DNA of 64,000 nucleotides, taken from NCBI RefSeq assembly GCF_003019275.1, contig NZ_CP027848.1, positions 62,001-126,000 of the forward strand. Reading direction: 5' to 3'. Positions within the stretch are counted from its first letter, which is position 1. Each line of letters opens with the position of its first letter. Shown here in pieces: positions 29,257 through 38,668 of this stretch. Both the position numbers and the translations under genes were made by a program. The notes beneath the pieces were generated by a model. That model searched no databases, was not told where the DNA came from, and was given only the letters and a program-made list of their open reading frames with translations. Source of the stretch: Staphylococcus muscae. Its GTDB lineage: Bacteria > Bacillota > Bacilli > Staphylococcales > Staphylococcaceae.

Positions 29257-29718
29257 ATGAGCTTACCTATTTTACCTACTATTAGTACAACTTGCATCGT
29301 GATAAGTGCCATTCTTGTAGCAATCGGTTGGCGCCTTATTTGGAAACGTCAATTTGAACAGCATAAAAAAGTGATGTTGTGGGCAGCAGGTTTCGCTGTA
29401 CTATTTTTTGCAATTTATGCCAGCCGTACGATTTTCATCGGTAATACCGCATTCGGTGGTCCAGATTCCGTACGCATCTATTATACATTTTTCTTGATTT
29501 TCCACATTATACTTGCAACAATCGGTGCAGTATTTGGCTTGATCCAAATTTTTACAGGTATCAAAGACAAATATGAAGTTCACCGTAAAACAGGCCCTAT
29601 TGCCTCTGTTATTTGGTTCTTCACAGCCATTACAGGCGTAGCAGTGTATGTTCTGTTGTATGTTCTATATCCAGGTGGAGAAACAACATCATTAATCAAA
29701 GCGACATTTGGTTTATAA
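29257..29718 (+). CDS. ctaM: CtaM, cytochrome aa3 quinol oxidase maturation protein (DUF420)
   Basis: 153 residues with four to five membrane helices (IGWRLIWKRQFEQHKKVMLWAA, ASRTIFIGNTAFGGPDSVR, and FHIILATIGAVFGLIQI). The DUF420 family protein in this position in S. aureus is CtaM, needed for a functional aa3-type menaquinol oxidase. Conserved histidines (FEQHKK, FHIILA, VHRKTGP) could bind a metal or haem. A terminator follows. Confidence 0.9.
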   Translation: MSLPILPTISTTCIVISAILVAIGWRLIWKRQFEQHKKVMLWAAGFAVLFFAIYASRTIFIGNTAFGGPDSVRIYYTFFLIFHIILATIGAVFGLIQIFTGIKDKYEVHRKTGPIASVIWFFTAITGVAVYVLLYVLYPGGETTSLIKATFGL

Positions 29719-29733
29719 TCGTTCGAACACAGC

Positions 29734-29773
29734 AGCTGGCTAACACATTGATTGTGATTAGTCAGCTTTTTTC
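29734..29773 (+). terminator. Terminator of ctaB-ctaM
   Basis: AGCTGGCTAA (29734-29743) pairs with TTAGTCAGCT (29758-29767, one wobble), followed by T6. Confidence 0.88.
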
Positions 29774-29889
29774 GTTTAAAAATATTACGAAATGGCTATC
29801 TGAACAATATAAAAGTTGTCTCGTTACTATTTGAGCTAAAATGCGATACAATAGGATTCAACTAGTCAGTTTCTGCAAAGGAGTGTGCG

Positions 29890-30966
29890 ATGAAACGTTT
29901 ATTAATTAAAATAATAGGTGTACTCATATTAATCGGCTTTTTAGTTTATTTGTTTTATGCGCCTCGTTTGGAATTTGACGTCTTAGAAAACCCGAACAAA
30001 AAAGCTGAGCATCAATATGAAAAAGCTAAGCAACCAACACAATCTAATGTTTCGGAAAATCCAAAATTAGAGAAGGGGTTGGGGTTGCTTATCGGTAAGC
30101 CGATGTCAGATGTTACAAAGAAATATGGACAAGCTGACCGTGTCTATCACTATCTCAATGGCTACCGTACATATGTATTTAAAAGAGATCATGCATATAT
30201 GCTTATTACAATTAAAGACAATGCGGTAAAATCAGCCTATATGACAGGAGCGAAAACAGAATCGCAAAGTGGTCCAATTAAGATTGGTGACAATGCGACT
30301 AATTTGTACAATGCATATTCGTTAACAACAGAACCACAATTTGATTTCAACAATAGACATTATCATTTTGAACTCTCTGATATAGATGTTAAGACACAGG
30401 CACTTATCCAATTTGATCAGGTTTTTGCACAAGTATTTATTGATCAACAAAGTAATAAAATCATGGGTGTTCGATATTTAGACAAAGAAGCATTGGTAGA
30501 TATTAATCCATATTCCCATAACGAATCGGACGAAGGAAGTAGCTCACTACAAGAAATGCCAGCAAAGAGAAGTCCAGATCAAAATGCGAATCAACTATTA
30601 ACACTGTATGAAGTGACAAACGAAATGCGAGCATTGCATCAACGTGATGCATTGGAAGTCAATACAACGCTTGAAAATGTGGCGACGGTCAATCTCTTCC
30701 AATCTGTTGATGATAGTTCAGCAGAATTTACGGAGAATAATTTGATCAGTCTTATTAATGAAACGCCGATCACATATCAGTCTATTTCACAAAATGTCGG
30801 TTATAACTTCAACGATGTCCCAACACTTGTAAATAGTTGGATGAACTCGGATACACATCGATCAAGATTACTTAGTGGAAAATACGATGAGATGGGTGGT
30901 AAAATAGACGACAATTACTTTTTACTAATCTTTTTAGAGCGAGGAGACGATCAAAATGATGTTTGA
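29890..30966 (+). CDS. Membrane-anchored CAP-domain protein
   Basis: 358 residues. An N-terminal membrane helix (residues 5-25) is followed by a CAP-associated N domain (about 60-200; GLGLLIGKPMSDVTKKYGQADRVY) and a C-terminal CAP/SCP domain (about 235-355; LYEVTNEMRALH, SWMNSDTHRSRLLSGKYDEMGG). It corresponds to B. subtilis YlbC and its S. aureus orthologue. In the CAP domain the usual GEN motif reads QNVG, so metal binding may be lost. The gene overlaps ylbF by 11 bases. Confidence 0.87.
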   Translation: MKRLLIKIIGVLILIGFLVYLFYAPRLEFDVLENPNKKAEHQYEKAKQPTQSNVSENPKLEKGLGLLIGKPMSDVTKKYGQADRVYHYLNGYRTYVFKRDHAYMLITIKDNAVKSAYMTGAKTESQSGPIKIGDNATNLYNAYSLTTEPQFDFNNRHYHFELSDIDVKTQALIQFDQVFAQVFIDQQSNKIMGVRYLDKEALVDINPYSHNESDEGSSSLQEMPAKRSPDQNANQLLTLYEVTNEMRALHQRDALEVNTTLENVATVNLFQSVDDSSAEFTENNLISLINETPITYQSISQNVGYNFNDVPTLVNSWMNSDTHRSRLLSGKYDEMGGKIDDNYFLLIFLERGDDQNDV

Positions 30967-31393
30967 CGAAGCGGTTGTCAATGTCTTAGATGAAACAGAC
31001 GCATTAGCAGACATGATTCGTCAGTCAGATGTTTTTCAAAACTATCTGGAAGCGAAACGACAACTTGATCAAGACGAAGTTGCAAGCGCTTATTATCGTG
31101 CATTCATGAAGACGAAAGAAAGCTATGAAGAAGTACAACGCTTCGGTCGTTATCATCCTGACTATCAGGAAGTGATGCTCAAAACGAGACGTCAAAAACG
31201 AGCTTATGATACGCATGAGACAGTCGTGACATTTAAGCAATGCGAACACGATTTGCAGTTGTTGTTGGATGAAGTGGTGACTATTTTAGCCTCTAGTGTT
31301 TCTGAGCATGTTAAAGTAGATGCGGGTACGCCACTCTTCAATCAGGCAAGTTGTGGATGTGGTTCAGGCGGTGGTTGCCAATGTCATGCTTAA
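30956..31393 (+). CDS. ylbF: YlbF/RicF, Y-complex (RNA maturation) subunit
   Basis: 145 residues: a helical YlbF/YmcA-type domain (residues ~1-120) and a cysteine-rich tail (SCGCGSGGGCQCHA). In B. subtilis RicF (YlbF) forms a complex with RicA and RicT that holds 4Fe-4S clusters and directs RNase Y cleavages; the S. aureus Y-complex has a similar role. The four-Cys tail fits the cluster-binding idea. Translation is coupled to the CAP gene; ATGATG leaves the exact start ambiguous by one codon. Confidence 0.88.
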   Translation: MMFDEAVVNVLDETDALADMIRQSDVFQNYLEAKRQLDQDEVASAYYRAFMKTKESYEEVQRFGRYHPDYQEVMLKTRRQKRAYDTHETVVTFKQCEHDLQLLLDEVVTILASSVSEHVKVDAGTPLFNQASCGCGSGGGCQCHA

Positions 31394-31429
31394 TCATATA
31401 AGTAACAAAAAAACATTTAATACACTTAC

Positions 31430-31473
31430 AAAGAGAGGGAACTGAGACATAGTGTTCAGTGCCCTCTCTTTTT
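31430..31473. terminator. Bidirectional terminator after ylbF
   Basis: AAGAGAGGG (31431-31439) pairs with CCCTCTCTT (31462-31470), followed by Ts. It also serves the converging phosphodiesterase gene. Confidence 0.85.
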
Positions 31474-31494
31474 ACCAAATCATACAATAGATGG

Positions 31495-32421
31495 TTATTG
31501 CGTATAAAAACTTAAAAATTGTCTACCGATTGTCGGACGATCTGTTACTAATGTATGGACGCCCATATGAGCTAAGTCCACCATATGATCTACATTATTG
31601 ACGCCATAAAAGCCAGGCGCAATATTTTGTTGATTTAGCCATGAGACGAGTTTTCGTTGTGTCAAAGGTATTCCTTTATAGGACGTTGGCATTTGGAATG
31701 TATCAGCTGTGCCTTGATAGAGATGACCTAAACCACTATAACATTTCAATATTCCTTCAGTGACTTCTGGTTGACTTGCACCAATCGCAATCTCACCTTT
31801 AACATCTAACACATGAAAACGTTCGATTTGTTCTTTGTAAAAACTTGTCACAAGTACACGTGATTCTGCATGATTGCGCTTGATAACTTCATATAAACGT
31901 TGTGCTGCAATCTGACCTTCATAGCTATCAGGATGGTCTTTAATATCGATATTGACGAGTTGATCAGGATAGCGCTGTAATAGGGCGTCCATCGTCATAA
32001 TTTTTGCCTGTGGGTGCTTCTGGTATGACTTGTATCCATTAATGTCTATGAAATGGTAGCCAGCATCCAATTGTTGTAGTTCAGATAATGAATGATTCGC
32101 AACGAGTCCCGAACCATTCGTTGTACGATCAACTGTTGCATCATGAAACACAACAACTTGTTCGTCTTTTGTCAGTCGAATATCTGTTTCAAAACCTGTT
32201 AATCCCATTGCGACAGAGTGATCAAAGGCAAGCTCAGTTGATTCTGGGCGTTCTTGCATTCCACCTCGATGGCTAAAAATATAAGGTGCTTTACGTTGGA
32301 AAAATGGTTTTATATCACGTGTTTCGTTACTTTTATTCTTTTTTGTTATATACAGGGCGCCACTCAATAAACTTGCGATACCAATCATTGATCCTGTTAA
32401 GATACGTTGTGTTTTCGTCAT
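31495..32421 (-). CDS. Glycerophosphodiester phosphodiesterase family protein
   Basis: 308 residues. An N-terminal hydrophobic segment (LTGSMIGIASLLSGALYI) suggests membrane anchoring or export. The rest is a GDPD TIM barrel with the catalytic motifs FSHRGGMQERPESTELAF, ETDIRLTKDEQVVVFHDATVDRTT (metal-binding Glu/Asp and catalytic His) and NIDIKD. It hydrolyses glycerophosphodiesters to glycerol-3-phosphate, possibly from phospholipid or wall-polymer debris. Same place in the S. aureus ylb region. Confidence 0.9.
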   Translation of the reverse strand: MTKTQRILTGSMIGIASLLSGALYITKKNKSNETRDIKPFFQRKAPYIFSHRGGMQERPESTELAFDHSVAMGLTGFETDIRLTKDEQVVVFHDATVDRTTNGSGLVANHSLSELQQLDAGYHFIDINGYKSYQKHPQAKIMTMDALLQRYPDQLVNIDIKDHPDSYEGQIAAQRLYEVIKRNHAESRVLVTSFYKEQIERFHVLDVKGEIAIGASQPEVTEGILKCYSGLGHLYQGTADTFQMPTSYKGIPLTQRKLVSWLNQQNIAPGFYGVNNVDHMVDLAHMGVHTLVTDRPTIGRQFLSFYTQ

Positions 32422-32519
32422 AAAATCTCTCCCTAAAATCTGTCATAAAACAAATATTACTGCTTTTCTCTACACTTGAACTCATGGTACGATAAGAGAT
32501 AGAGTGCGAGGTGAAAAAG

Positions 32520-32774
32520 TTGGAAATCGTACAACGAGAAAAACTCATTGTCTATTTAAAAAACATGAAACATGAACGTCATATTCGAAAATATGGCCAT
32601 ATTGTATACAGCAATAAACAACTAAAATATGTCTACATGTACGTTGATACTGAACGTGTTGATGAAATTGTAGACAAGCTCAATAAATTAAAATATGTGA
32701 CAAATATTGTGGGCTCCCCATATAAAACTTTGAAAAAAGTTTATGATAAAGAAAAGCATGAAGAACTTAATTAA
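32520..32774 (+). CDS. ylbG: YlbG family protein (UPF0298/DUF2129)
   Basis: 84 residues if translation starts at the TTG six bases after GAGGTG; a GTG at 32511 overlaps that site and would add three residues. Core [38 protein letters not shown] and [16 protein letters not shown] match YlbG. It is a small basic protein of unknown function. Its stop codon abuts, without a gap, the stop of the converging gene. Confidence 0.87.
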   Translation: MEIVQREKLIVYLKNMKHERHIRKYGHIVYSNKQLKYVYMYVDTERVDEIVDKLNKLKYVTNIVGSPYKTLKKVYDKEKHEELN

Positions 32775-33164
32775 CTATTCTAATGGGGGGATCCAGCGCT
32801 GCAATCGTAAAACGCTTTTTAGATAATTGAAATATAAATCCAACTCTGGATAGTCATTGGGTGCGTGCACATCGATGCCAACCATTTCAATATCATACGG
32901 CGTTGCGAAAGATTGAATCATTGTATATTTTTTATTGCCATCAGGGTACGGATAGTTCATTGCATCCAACATGATATAAATCGCTTGAAACTTTCGATTT
33001 GGTGTTGGTTGCATAATGATGGCGACCGACGAGCGCTGTTGTTTAGATTTTGGTGTGTGAAAAAACACAAGTTTTGCAATGCGTTCATGATTGTAATCAA
33101 TCAATGCTTGGAATTCATACAAATCAGTTAGACCATTGCCTAATACGATAAAAGATTGTTGCAT
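32775..33164 (-). CDS. Conserved hypothetical protein
   Basis: 129 residues, soluble, starting MQQSFIVLGNGLTDLYEFQALI and ending RLQRWIPPLE. It is conserved in this position in staphylococci. I do not recognise a catalytic motif. GGAGGCTGAACC precedes the ATG. It converges head-on with ylbG with zero spacing and no visible terminator, so the two mRNAs must overlap. Confidence 0.8.
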   Translation of the reverse strand: MQQSFIVLGNGLTDLYEFQALIDYNHERIAKLVFFHTPKSKQQRSSVAIIMQPTPNRKFQAIYIMLDAMNYPYPDGNKKYTMIQSFATPYDIEMVGIDVHAPNDYPELDLYFNYLKSVLRLQRWIPPLE

Positions 33165-33224
33165 GGTTCAGCCTCCTTACTTTAGAGTATAGTAAAAATA
33201 AAATGAGATTGGAAGTGTCAGAGA

Positions 33225-34257
<1,033 letters not shown>

Positions 34258-34266
34258 AATGATTAA

Positions 34267-34306
34267 AAGTGTGATGTGATGAAAATACAATCATCACATC
34301 ACACTT
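34267..34306. terminator. Bidirectional terminator between coaD and tmcAL
   Basis: A perfect 15-base stem AAGTGTGATGTGATG with its complement; loop of ten bases. The right arm overlaps the tmcAL stop region. Confidence 0.88.
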
Positions 34307-35450
34307 TATTATAGTTATCAATAAATACAGGTGTATTAAAGTCAGTTTGTGTTTGTCCGGTTAACACATTGTATATGTTTGTTGCTTTGATTTCATTTGT
34401 AAAAAATGAGACATTACTTTGATTGATATTTGTAATTATTTGGCGATCAGGTGCATTCTGCTTCAGCCATTTGAGATATGCTTGACCTTGTGCCGACATT
34501 GCAAGCACCCGTGCAGCATCGATCGTATGTGTGACATCATCTTTAACAATATTTAAAAGAACGTTCATCAGTACACGTTGAATATGCGTGTAAGTATAGC
34601 GCTTCGTCTTTAATTGCTGCATCAAATTATCATAAGACGTTGCACTTTGTATACATTTGATGAGACGGTGTTCAAAACCTTCACTCATTGTATAAATACG
34701 GCTGAGAGAACGAGCATCATGTTGAGATATTGTTAATTTCAAAAAGTCGAACAACCGTTGTTGATCATAGAAGGGCATATTGAAAAGATGATGGTTTACT
34801 TCGGGTACCATATCGTGCCATGTCGTGCTCCCCTTGATAAGGGATTCACGAATTGCAGACCCACTTGCAAATGTCTCATGATTAATATTTTGTTGATGAT
34901 GTTGCGTATGCTGACGTTGAATGGTATAAGGAGTAATCGAGCTGTTTAATATTTGTAGTTGTTTTAGATAAGCAATTCCTAAAATATTGTTTGGTTCACG
35001 CATGATGTTGTTTTCTAATGATTCTGCTACAATTCGAGCATATGTTTTACCTTCTTTAATCGCTTGATGATAAGTAGCTGTGTTTTCAAACGATAATAAT
35101 TGCGTTGCTGCTTGCTGCAAATGATCAATATTGCCATCTTCACTACCGAAACATAATGCGTCAGCCGACAAATATTCAGCCATCAGAACACCCATTTTGG
35201 CAAAATAGTCACTGGACGAAAGCGCGCCAATTAGTGGAAGTTCAATGACGAGATCAACCCCAGCAAGTGCCATGCGTGCACGTTGAAACTTATTAAACAT
35301 TGCAGGCATGCCACGCATGACAAAATGACCGCTCATTATTGCAATTGTAATATCAGCTTGTGTCATTTTTTTTGCAGTTTGAGCATGGTATAAGTGACCG
35401 TTGTGAAATGGATTATATTCTGTGATTAAAGCAACACTTTTCATTTGCAT
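34299..35450 (-). CDS. tmcAL: tRNA(Met) cytidine acetate ligase TmcAL
   Basis: 383 residues (381 if the second ATG is used). This is the YlbM family: it makes ac4C34 in elongator tRNA-Met using acetate and ATP. Seen: a nucleotidyltransferase-like N-terminus ITEYNPFHNGHLYH (HxGH motif), IAIMSGHFVMRG, and FGSEDG. The start has GAGAGGA upstream. It is divergent from the DUF177-rpmF pair, as in other staphylococci. Confidence 0.93.
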   Translation of the reverse strand: MQMKSVALITEYNPFHNGHLYHAQTAKKMTQADITIAIMSGHFVMRGMPAMFNKFQRARMALAGVDLVIELPLIGALSSSDYFAKMGVLMAEYLSADALCFGSEDGNIDHLQQAATQLLSFENTATYHQAIKEGKTYARIVAESLENNIMREPNNILGIAYLKQLQILNSSITPYTIQRQHTQHHQQNINHETFASGSAIRESLIKGSTTWHDMVPEVNHHLFNMPFYDQQRLFDFLKLTISQHDARSLSRIYTMSEGFEHRLIKCIQSATSYDNLMQQLKTKRYTYTHIQRVLMNVLLNIVKDDVTHTIDAARVLAMSAQGQAYLKWLKQNAPDRQIITNINQSNVSFFTNEIKATNIYNVLTGQTQTDFNTPVFIDNYNKV

Positions 35451-35571
35451 TCTGTCCTCTCATATATCATTATGAGTATTGTACCAAAACTTGAGCATGT
35501 TAAGAAAAAATCTTGACAACTTGCCCAGCAAAAGTTAAAATAAATTTTGTGCTTGTTAGAGGTGAAGCCAT

Positions 35572-36099
35572 ATGAAATGGTCAATAACACAATTGAGAAA
35601 ATACCAAGGACAACCTTTTAAATTTGATCAAACAATTGAATTTAATGATTTAGCACGTCAGCTAGATATTATTAACTTGTCAGAAGTACAAGTTGATGGT
35701 GTACTAAATGTTAAATCAACTGAAGTTGTAGCGGATATGCGCTTGCGCGGAACGTACACAATGCCTTGTGCACGTACGCTCGTTCCGGTTGAAGTTCCTT
35801 TCGACACAACAACGACAGAAGTGTTTGATTTAGATGGTTTGTACGAAGATGAGGACGATGAACATTATCATCTTGTCACAGATGGCATGATTGACTTACG
35901 CAGTATTGCGGAAGAGATCGTTATGCTTGAAAAACCAATGCGTGTTGTCGCTGAGAATAGCGATGAGATGCTGACTGGTGGTCGAGGTTGGGAAGTTATT
36001 GACGAAGATGATTTGGATAATGACCTATCTCAAGATGACTCAAAGGTGCAAGTCGATCCGAGGCTTCAAAAATTACAACAATTATACGATGAAAAATGA
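35572..36099 (+). CDS. YceD/DUF177 family protein
   Basis: 175 residues. It is the conserved gene that nearly always precedes rpmF. N-terminal MKWSITQLRKYQGQPFKFDQTIEF; central MRLRGTYTMPCARTLVPVEVPF; acidic C-terminal half (LYEDEDDEHYHL, DEDDLDNDLSQDD). Proposed to affect 23S rRNA/50S assembly in other organisms. It probably forms an operon with rpmF. Confidence 0.9.
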   Translation: MKWSITQLRKYQGQPFKFDQTIEFNDLARQLDIINLSEVQVDGVLNVKSTEVVADMRLRGTYTMPCARTLVPVEVPFDTTTTEVFDLDGLYEDEDDEHYHLVTDGMIDLRSIAEEIVMLEKPMRVVAENSDEMLTGGRGWEVIDEDDLDNDLSQDDSKVQVDPRLQKLQQLYDEK

Positions 36100-36161
36100 T
36101 AACGCACACTAGCTTTTGCAGTAATGCGTCATAAGGAATCGAATAAAAGGGAGGATTAATC

Positions 36162-36335
36162 ATGGCAGTACCAAAAAGAAGAACTTCTAAAACAAGAAAA
36201 AACAAACGTCGTACACACTTCAAATTAGCAGTACCAGGTATGCAAGAATGCCCAAGCTGTGGTGAATTAAAATTAGCTCACCGCGTATGCCCAAGCTGCG
36301 GTTCTTACAAAGGCGAAGAAGTCGTTTCTAAATAA
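36162..36335 (+). CDS. rpmF: 50S ribosomal protein L32
   Basis: 57 residues: [17 protein letters not shown], then a zinc ribbon with Cys30, Cys33, Cys43 and Cys46 (two CPSC motifs). All four Cys are present, so this is the zinc-containing (C+) paralogue type. GGGAGGATT precedes the ATG. In S. aureus the isd cluster follows; here a terminator and the SpoU methylase gene do. Confidence 0.97.
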   Translation: MAVPKRRTSKTRKNKRRTHFKLAVPGMQECPSCGELKLAHRVCPSCGSYKGEEVVSK

Positions 36336-36376
36336 TAGAAAACACTTTTCGATATTTGAATAGCTGTTTTGTGTTT

Positions 36377-36422
36377 AAGACTCAAATCATACATGTTTAC
36401 ATGGTGACTTTGGGTCTTTTAT
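36377..36422 (+). terminator. Terminator of rpmF
   Basis: AAGACTCAAA (36377-36386) pairs with TTTGGGTCTT (36409-36418), followed by TT. Confidence 0.8.
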
Positions 36423-36435
36423 TATATGGATAAAA

Positions 36436-36464
36436 ATGACAGTATAGTACAGTTAAGTTATATG
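36436..36464 (+). promoter_or_regulatory. Probable promoter of the trmH-type gene
   Basis: ATGACA (36436-36441), 17 bases, TATATG (36459-36464), 45 bases before the start. Confidence 0.5.
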
Positions 36465-36508
36465 CTTATCTAAAAACATCTTTATACTGTTATTGGGAGA
36501 GGTCGATT

Positions 36509-37255
36509 ATGGAAGAAATTACATCGATACAGAATGCAAAAATTAAAAATTATAATAAGTTAAAAAAGAAAAAAGAACGTGATAAACAAGGCCTTGCCAT
36601 TATAGAGGGATTTCATCTAATTGAAGAAGCAGTTGCGAGTGGTATCGTCGTAGAACAGTTATTTATGATGGATCCTTCACGTGTTTCTGAAGATTTACAA
36701 AGTGCTGCGAAAGAATGTTACGTCATCAATCAAAAAGTCGCAGAAGCGTTATCTGGAACGGTGACACCACAAGGGATTTTTGCTGTGATTCAGAAAGGGA
36801 CCGCAACGGCTGAACAAGCGAAACAAGTACTTATTTTGGATCGTATCCAAGATCCTGGGAATCTGGGGACGCTCATGCGTACTGCTGATGCAGCAGGATT
36901 AGATTTAGTTGTGTTAGCTAAAGGAACAGCAGATGTCTATCAAGAAAAAGTATTACGTGCGAGTCAAGGAAGCGTCTTTCACATTCCAACGATAGAAGTG
37001 GAAGATGTTGTTGAGTATGTTCAAAACTTTTCAGGTCCAGTCTATGGCACTGCATTAGAAGACGCAGTTTCTTATCACAATGTGCCATCAAAACAAGAAT
37101 CATTTGCGCTTGTGTTAGGCAATGAAGGACAAGGTATGTCTGAACAGCTACTTGCTGCAACATCTCAAAATGTGACAATTCCAATCTATGGACAGGCAGA
37201 AAGTTTAAATGTAGCGATTGCAGCAGGGATACTCATGTTCCATTTAAAAGGTTGA
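36509..37255 (+). CDS. TrmH/SpoU-family RNA 2'-O-methyltransferase
   Basis: 248 residues: an N-terminal substrate-binding domain (QNAKIKNYNKLKKKKERDKQGLAIIEG) and a SPOUT domain with motif 1 IQDPGNLGTLMRTADA, motif 2 LVLGNEGQGM and motif 3 IPIYGQAESLNVAIAAGILM. It methylates a ribose 2'-OH in rRNA or tRNA; the exact target is not known. Its stop codon lies inside the -35 element of the pheS T-box promoter. Confidence 0.92.
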   Translation: MEEITSIQNAKIKNYNKLKKKKERDKQGLAIIEGFHLIEEAVASGIVVEQLFMMDPSRVSEDLQSAAKECYVINQKVAEALSGTVTPQGIFAVIQKGTATAEQAKQVLILDRIQDPGNLGTLMRTADAAGLDLVVLAKGTADVYQEKVLRASQGSVFHIPTIEVEDVVEYVQNFSGPVYGTALEDAVSYHNVPSKQESFALVLGNEGQGMSEQLLAATSQNVTIPIYGQAESLNVAIAAGILMFHLKG

Positions 37256-37280
37256 CCCATACATTTGAGATGTATATAAT
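37252..37280 (+). promoter_or_regulatory. Promoter of pheST
   Basis: -35 TTGACC (37252-37257), 17 bases, perfect -10 TATAAT (37275-37280). Strong vegetative promoter. Confidence 0.85.
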
Positions 37281-37304
37281 AGATTTGTTAATAATTAAAC
37301 ATGT

Positions 37305-37545
37305 GCTAATAAAAAGACGAAAACTATTATTGGAGTTTGTTCAGGGAAGGATGATTATGACTGAGAGTTGTCCTCAACTTACATAGTTTTGTTCACCTTT
37401 TTGGTTACTTAAAGAGATTTAAGTCGGGTGTTATGATCCGTTATCAACATATCTTCAGAGTGTATGCATGTTTTTATGCATAAAACTGGGTGGTACCACG
37501 GCAAGGCTTCGTCCCATATTTGAGGGGCGGAGTCTTTTTTTCGTA
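37305..37545 (+). promoter_or_regulatory. T-box leader (tRNA-Phe) controlling pheST
   Basis: Stem I base AAAAAG (37311-37316) pairs with CTTTTT (37397-37402), and AAAACTAT (37320-37327) pairs with ATAGTTTT (37383-37390). The internal loop between them holds a TTC at 37392-37394 followed by A, the expected Phe specifier. The T-box sequence CTGGGTGGTACCACGG (37486-37501) precedes the terminator GGCTTCGTCCC/GGGGCGGAGTC with T7 (about 37505-37541). Uncharged tRNA-Phe would stabilise the antiterminator and allow pheST transcription. The 348-base gap before pheS is fully explained by this leader. Confidence 0.95.
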
Positions 37546-37603
37546 AAAGATATGTAATGGGTCTAAAGCAACATGGAATGAATGGATATAAGGAGGCATT
37601 GTA

Positions 37604-38668
37604 ATGGTGCAAACAGATGAAATGACAACGATCAAACAGGATGCATTGGAAGCAGTTGAAAAAGCACAAGATGCACAAGCGTTACAAGCAGTGAAAGTAC
37701 AGTACTTAGGGAAAAAAGGACTTGTTACTGGATTAATGAAACATATGAAAGATTTACCGAAAGAAGAAAAACCAGCGTACGGTCAAAAAGTGAATGAAGT
37801 GAGACAAGCGATTGAAGCGGCGATTGAAACACGTCAGGTGACTTTAAACGAAGCAGCTTTAAATGAACAATTGGCACAAGAATCAATTGATGTCACATTA
37901 CCAGGACGAGCAGTTGCGAATGGTGCAGCACATCCACTTACAAGAACAATTGAGGAAATTGAAGACTTATTCTTAGGTTTGGGTTATGAGATTGTGACAG
38001 GTTATGAAGTGGAACAAGATTATTATAACTTTGAAGCATTAAACCTACCAAAATCACATCCAGCACGTGATATGCAAGATAGCTTCTATATCACTGAAGA
38101 TATTTTAATGCGTACACATACCTCTCCAGTTCAAGCACGCACTTTGGAACAACGTAATGGTAAAGGACCAGTCAAAATCATCTGTCCAGGTAAAGTATAT
38201 CGCCGTGACTCAGATGATGCGACACACAGTCACCAATTCACGCAAATTGAAGGACTTGTTGTCGATGAAAACATTAAAATGAGTGACTTAAAAGGGACAC
38301 TTGAATTGCTTGCGAAGTCACTTTTCGGTGCAGACCGTGAAATCCGTCTACGTCCAAGCTACTTTCCATTTACAGAACCATCTGTTGAAGTCGATGTCTC
38401 TTGCTTCAAATGTAAAGGTAAAGGCTGTAACGTCTGCAAACAAACGGGTTGGATTGAGATTTTAGGCGCTGGTATGGTACATCCAAACGTCTTAGAAATG
38501 GCAGGATTCGACTCTAAGAAATACTCAGGATTCGCATTTGGTATGGGACCTGATCGTATTGCGATGTTGAAATACGGTATTGAAGATATTCGTCATTTCT
38601 ATACAAATGATGTGAGATTCTTAAATCAATTTAAAGGTGTAGAAGATCGAGGTGAAACAACATGTTAA
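37604..38668 (+). CDS. pheS: Phenylalanine-tRNA ligase, alpha subunit
   Basis: 354 residues, class II synthetase. Seen: the N-terminal coiled-coil arm, the catalytic motif 2 region ([24 protein letters not shown]), Phe-pocket [16 protein letters not shown], a Cys cluster [13 protein letters not shown], and motif 3 [24 protein letters not shown] precedes the ATG. It overlaps pheT by 7 bases, ensuring equal alpha/beta synthesis. Confidence 0.97.
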   Translation: MVQTDEMTTIKQDALEAVEKAQDAQALQAVKVQYLGKKGLVTGLMKHMKDLPKEEKPAYGQKVNEVRQAIEAAIETRQVTLNEAALNEQLAQESIDVTLPGRAVANGAAHPLTRTIEEIEDLFLGLGYEIVTGYEVEQDYYNFEALNLPKSHPARDMQDSFYITEDILMRTHTSPVQARTLEQRNGKGPVKIICPGKVYRRDSDDATHSHQFTQIEGLVVDENIKMSDLKGTLELLAKSLFGADREIRLRPSYFPFTEPSVEVDVSCFKCKGKGCNVCKQTGWIEILGAGMVHPNVLEMAGFDSKKYSGFAFGMGPDRIAMLKYGIEDIRHFYTNDVRFLNQFKGVEDRGETTC

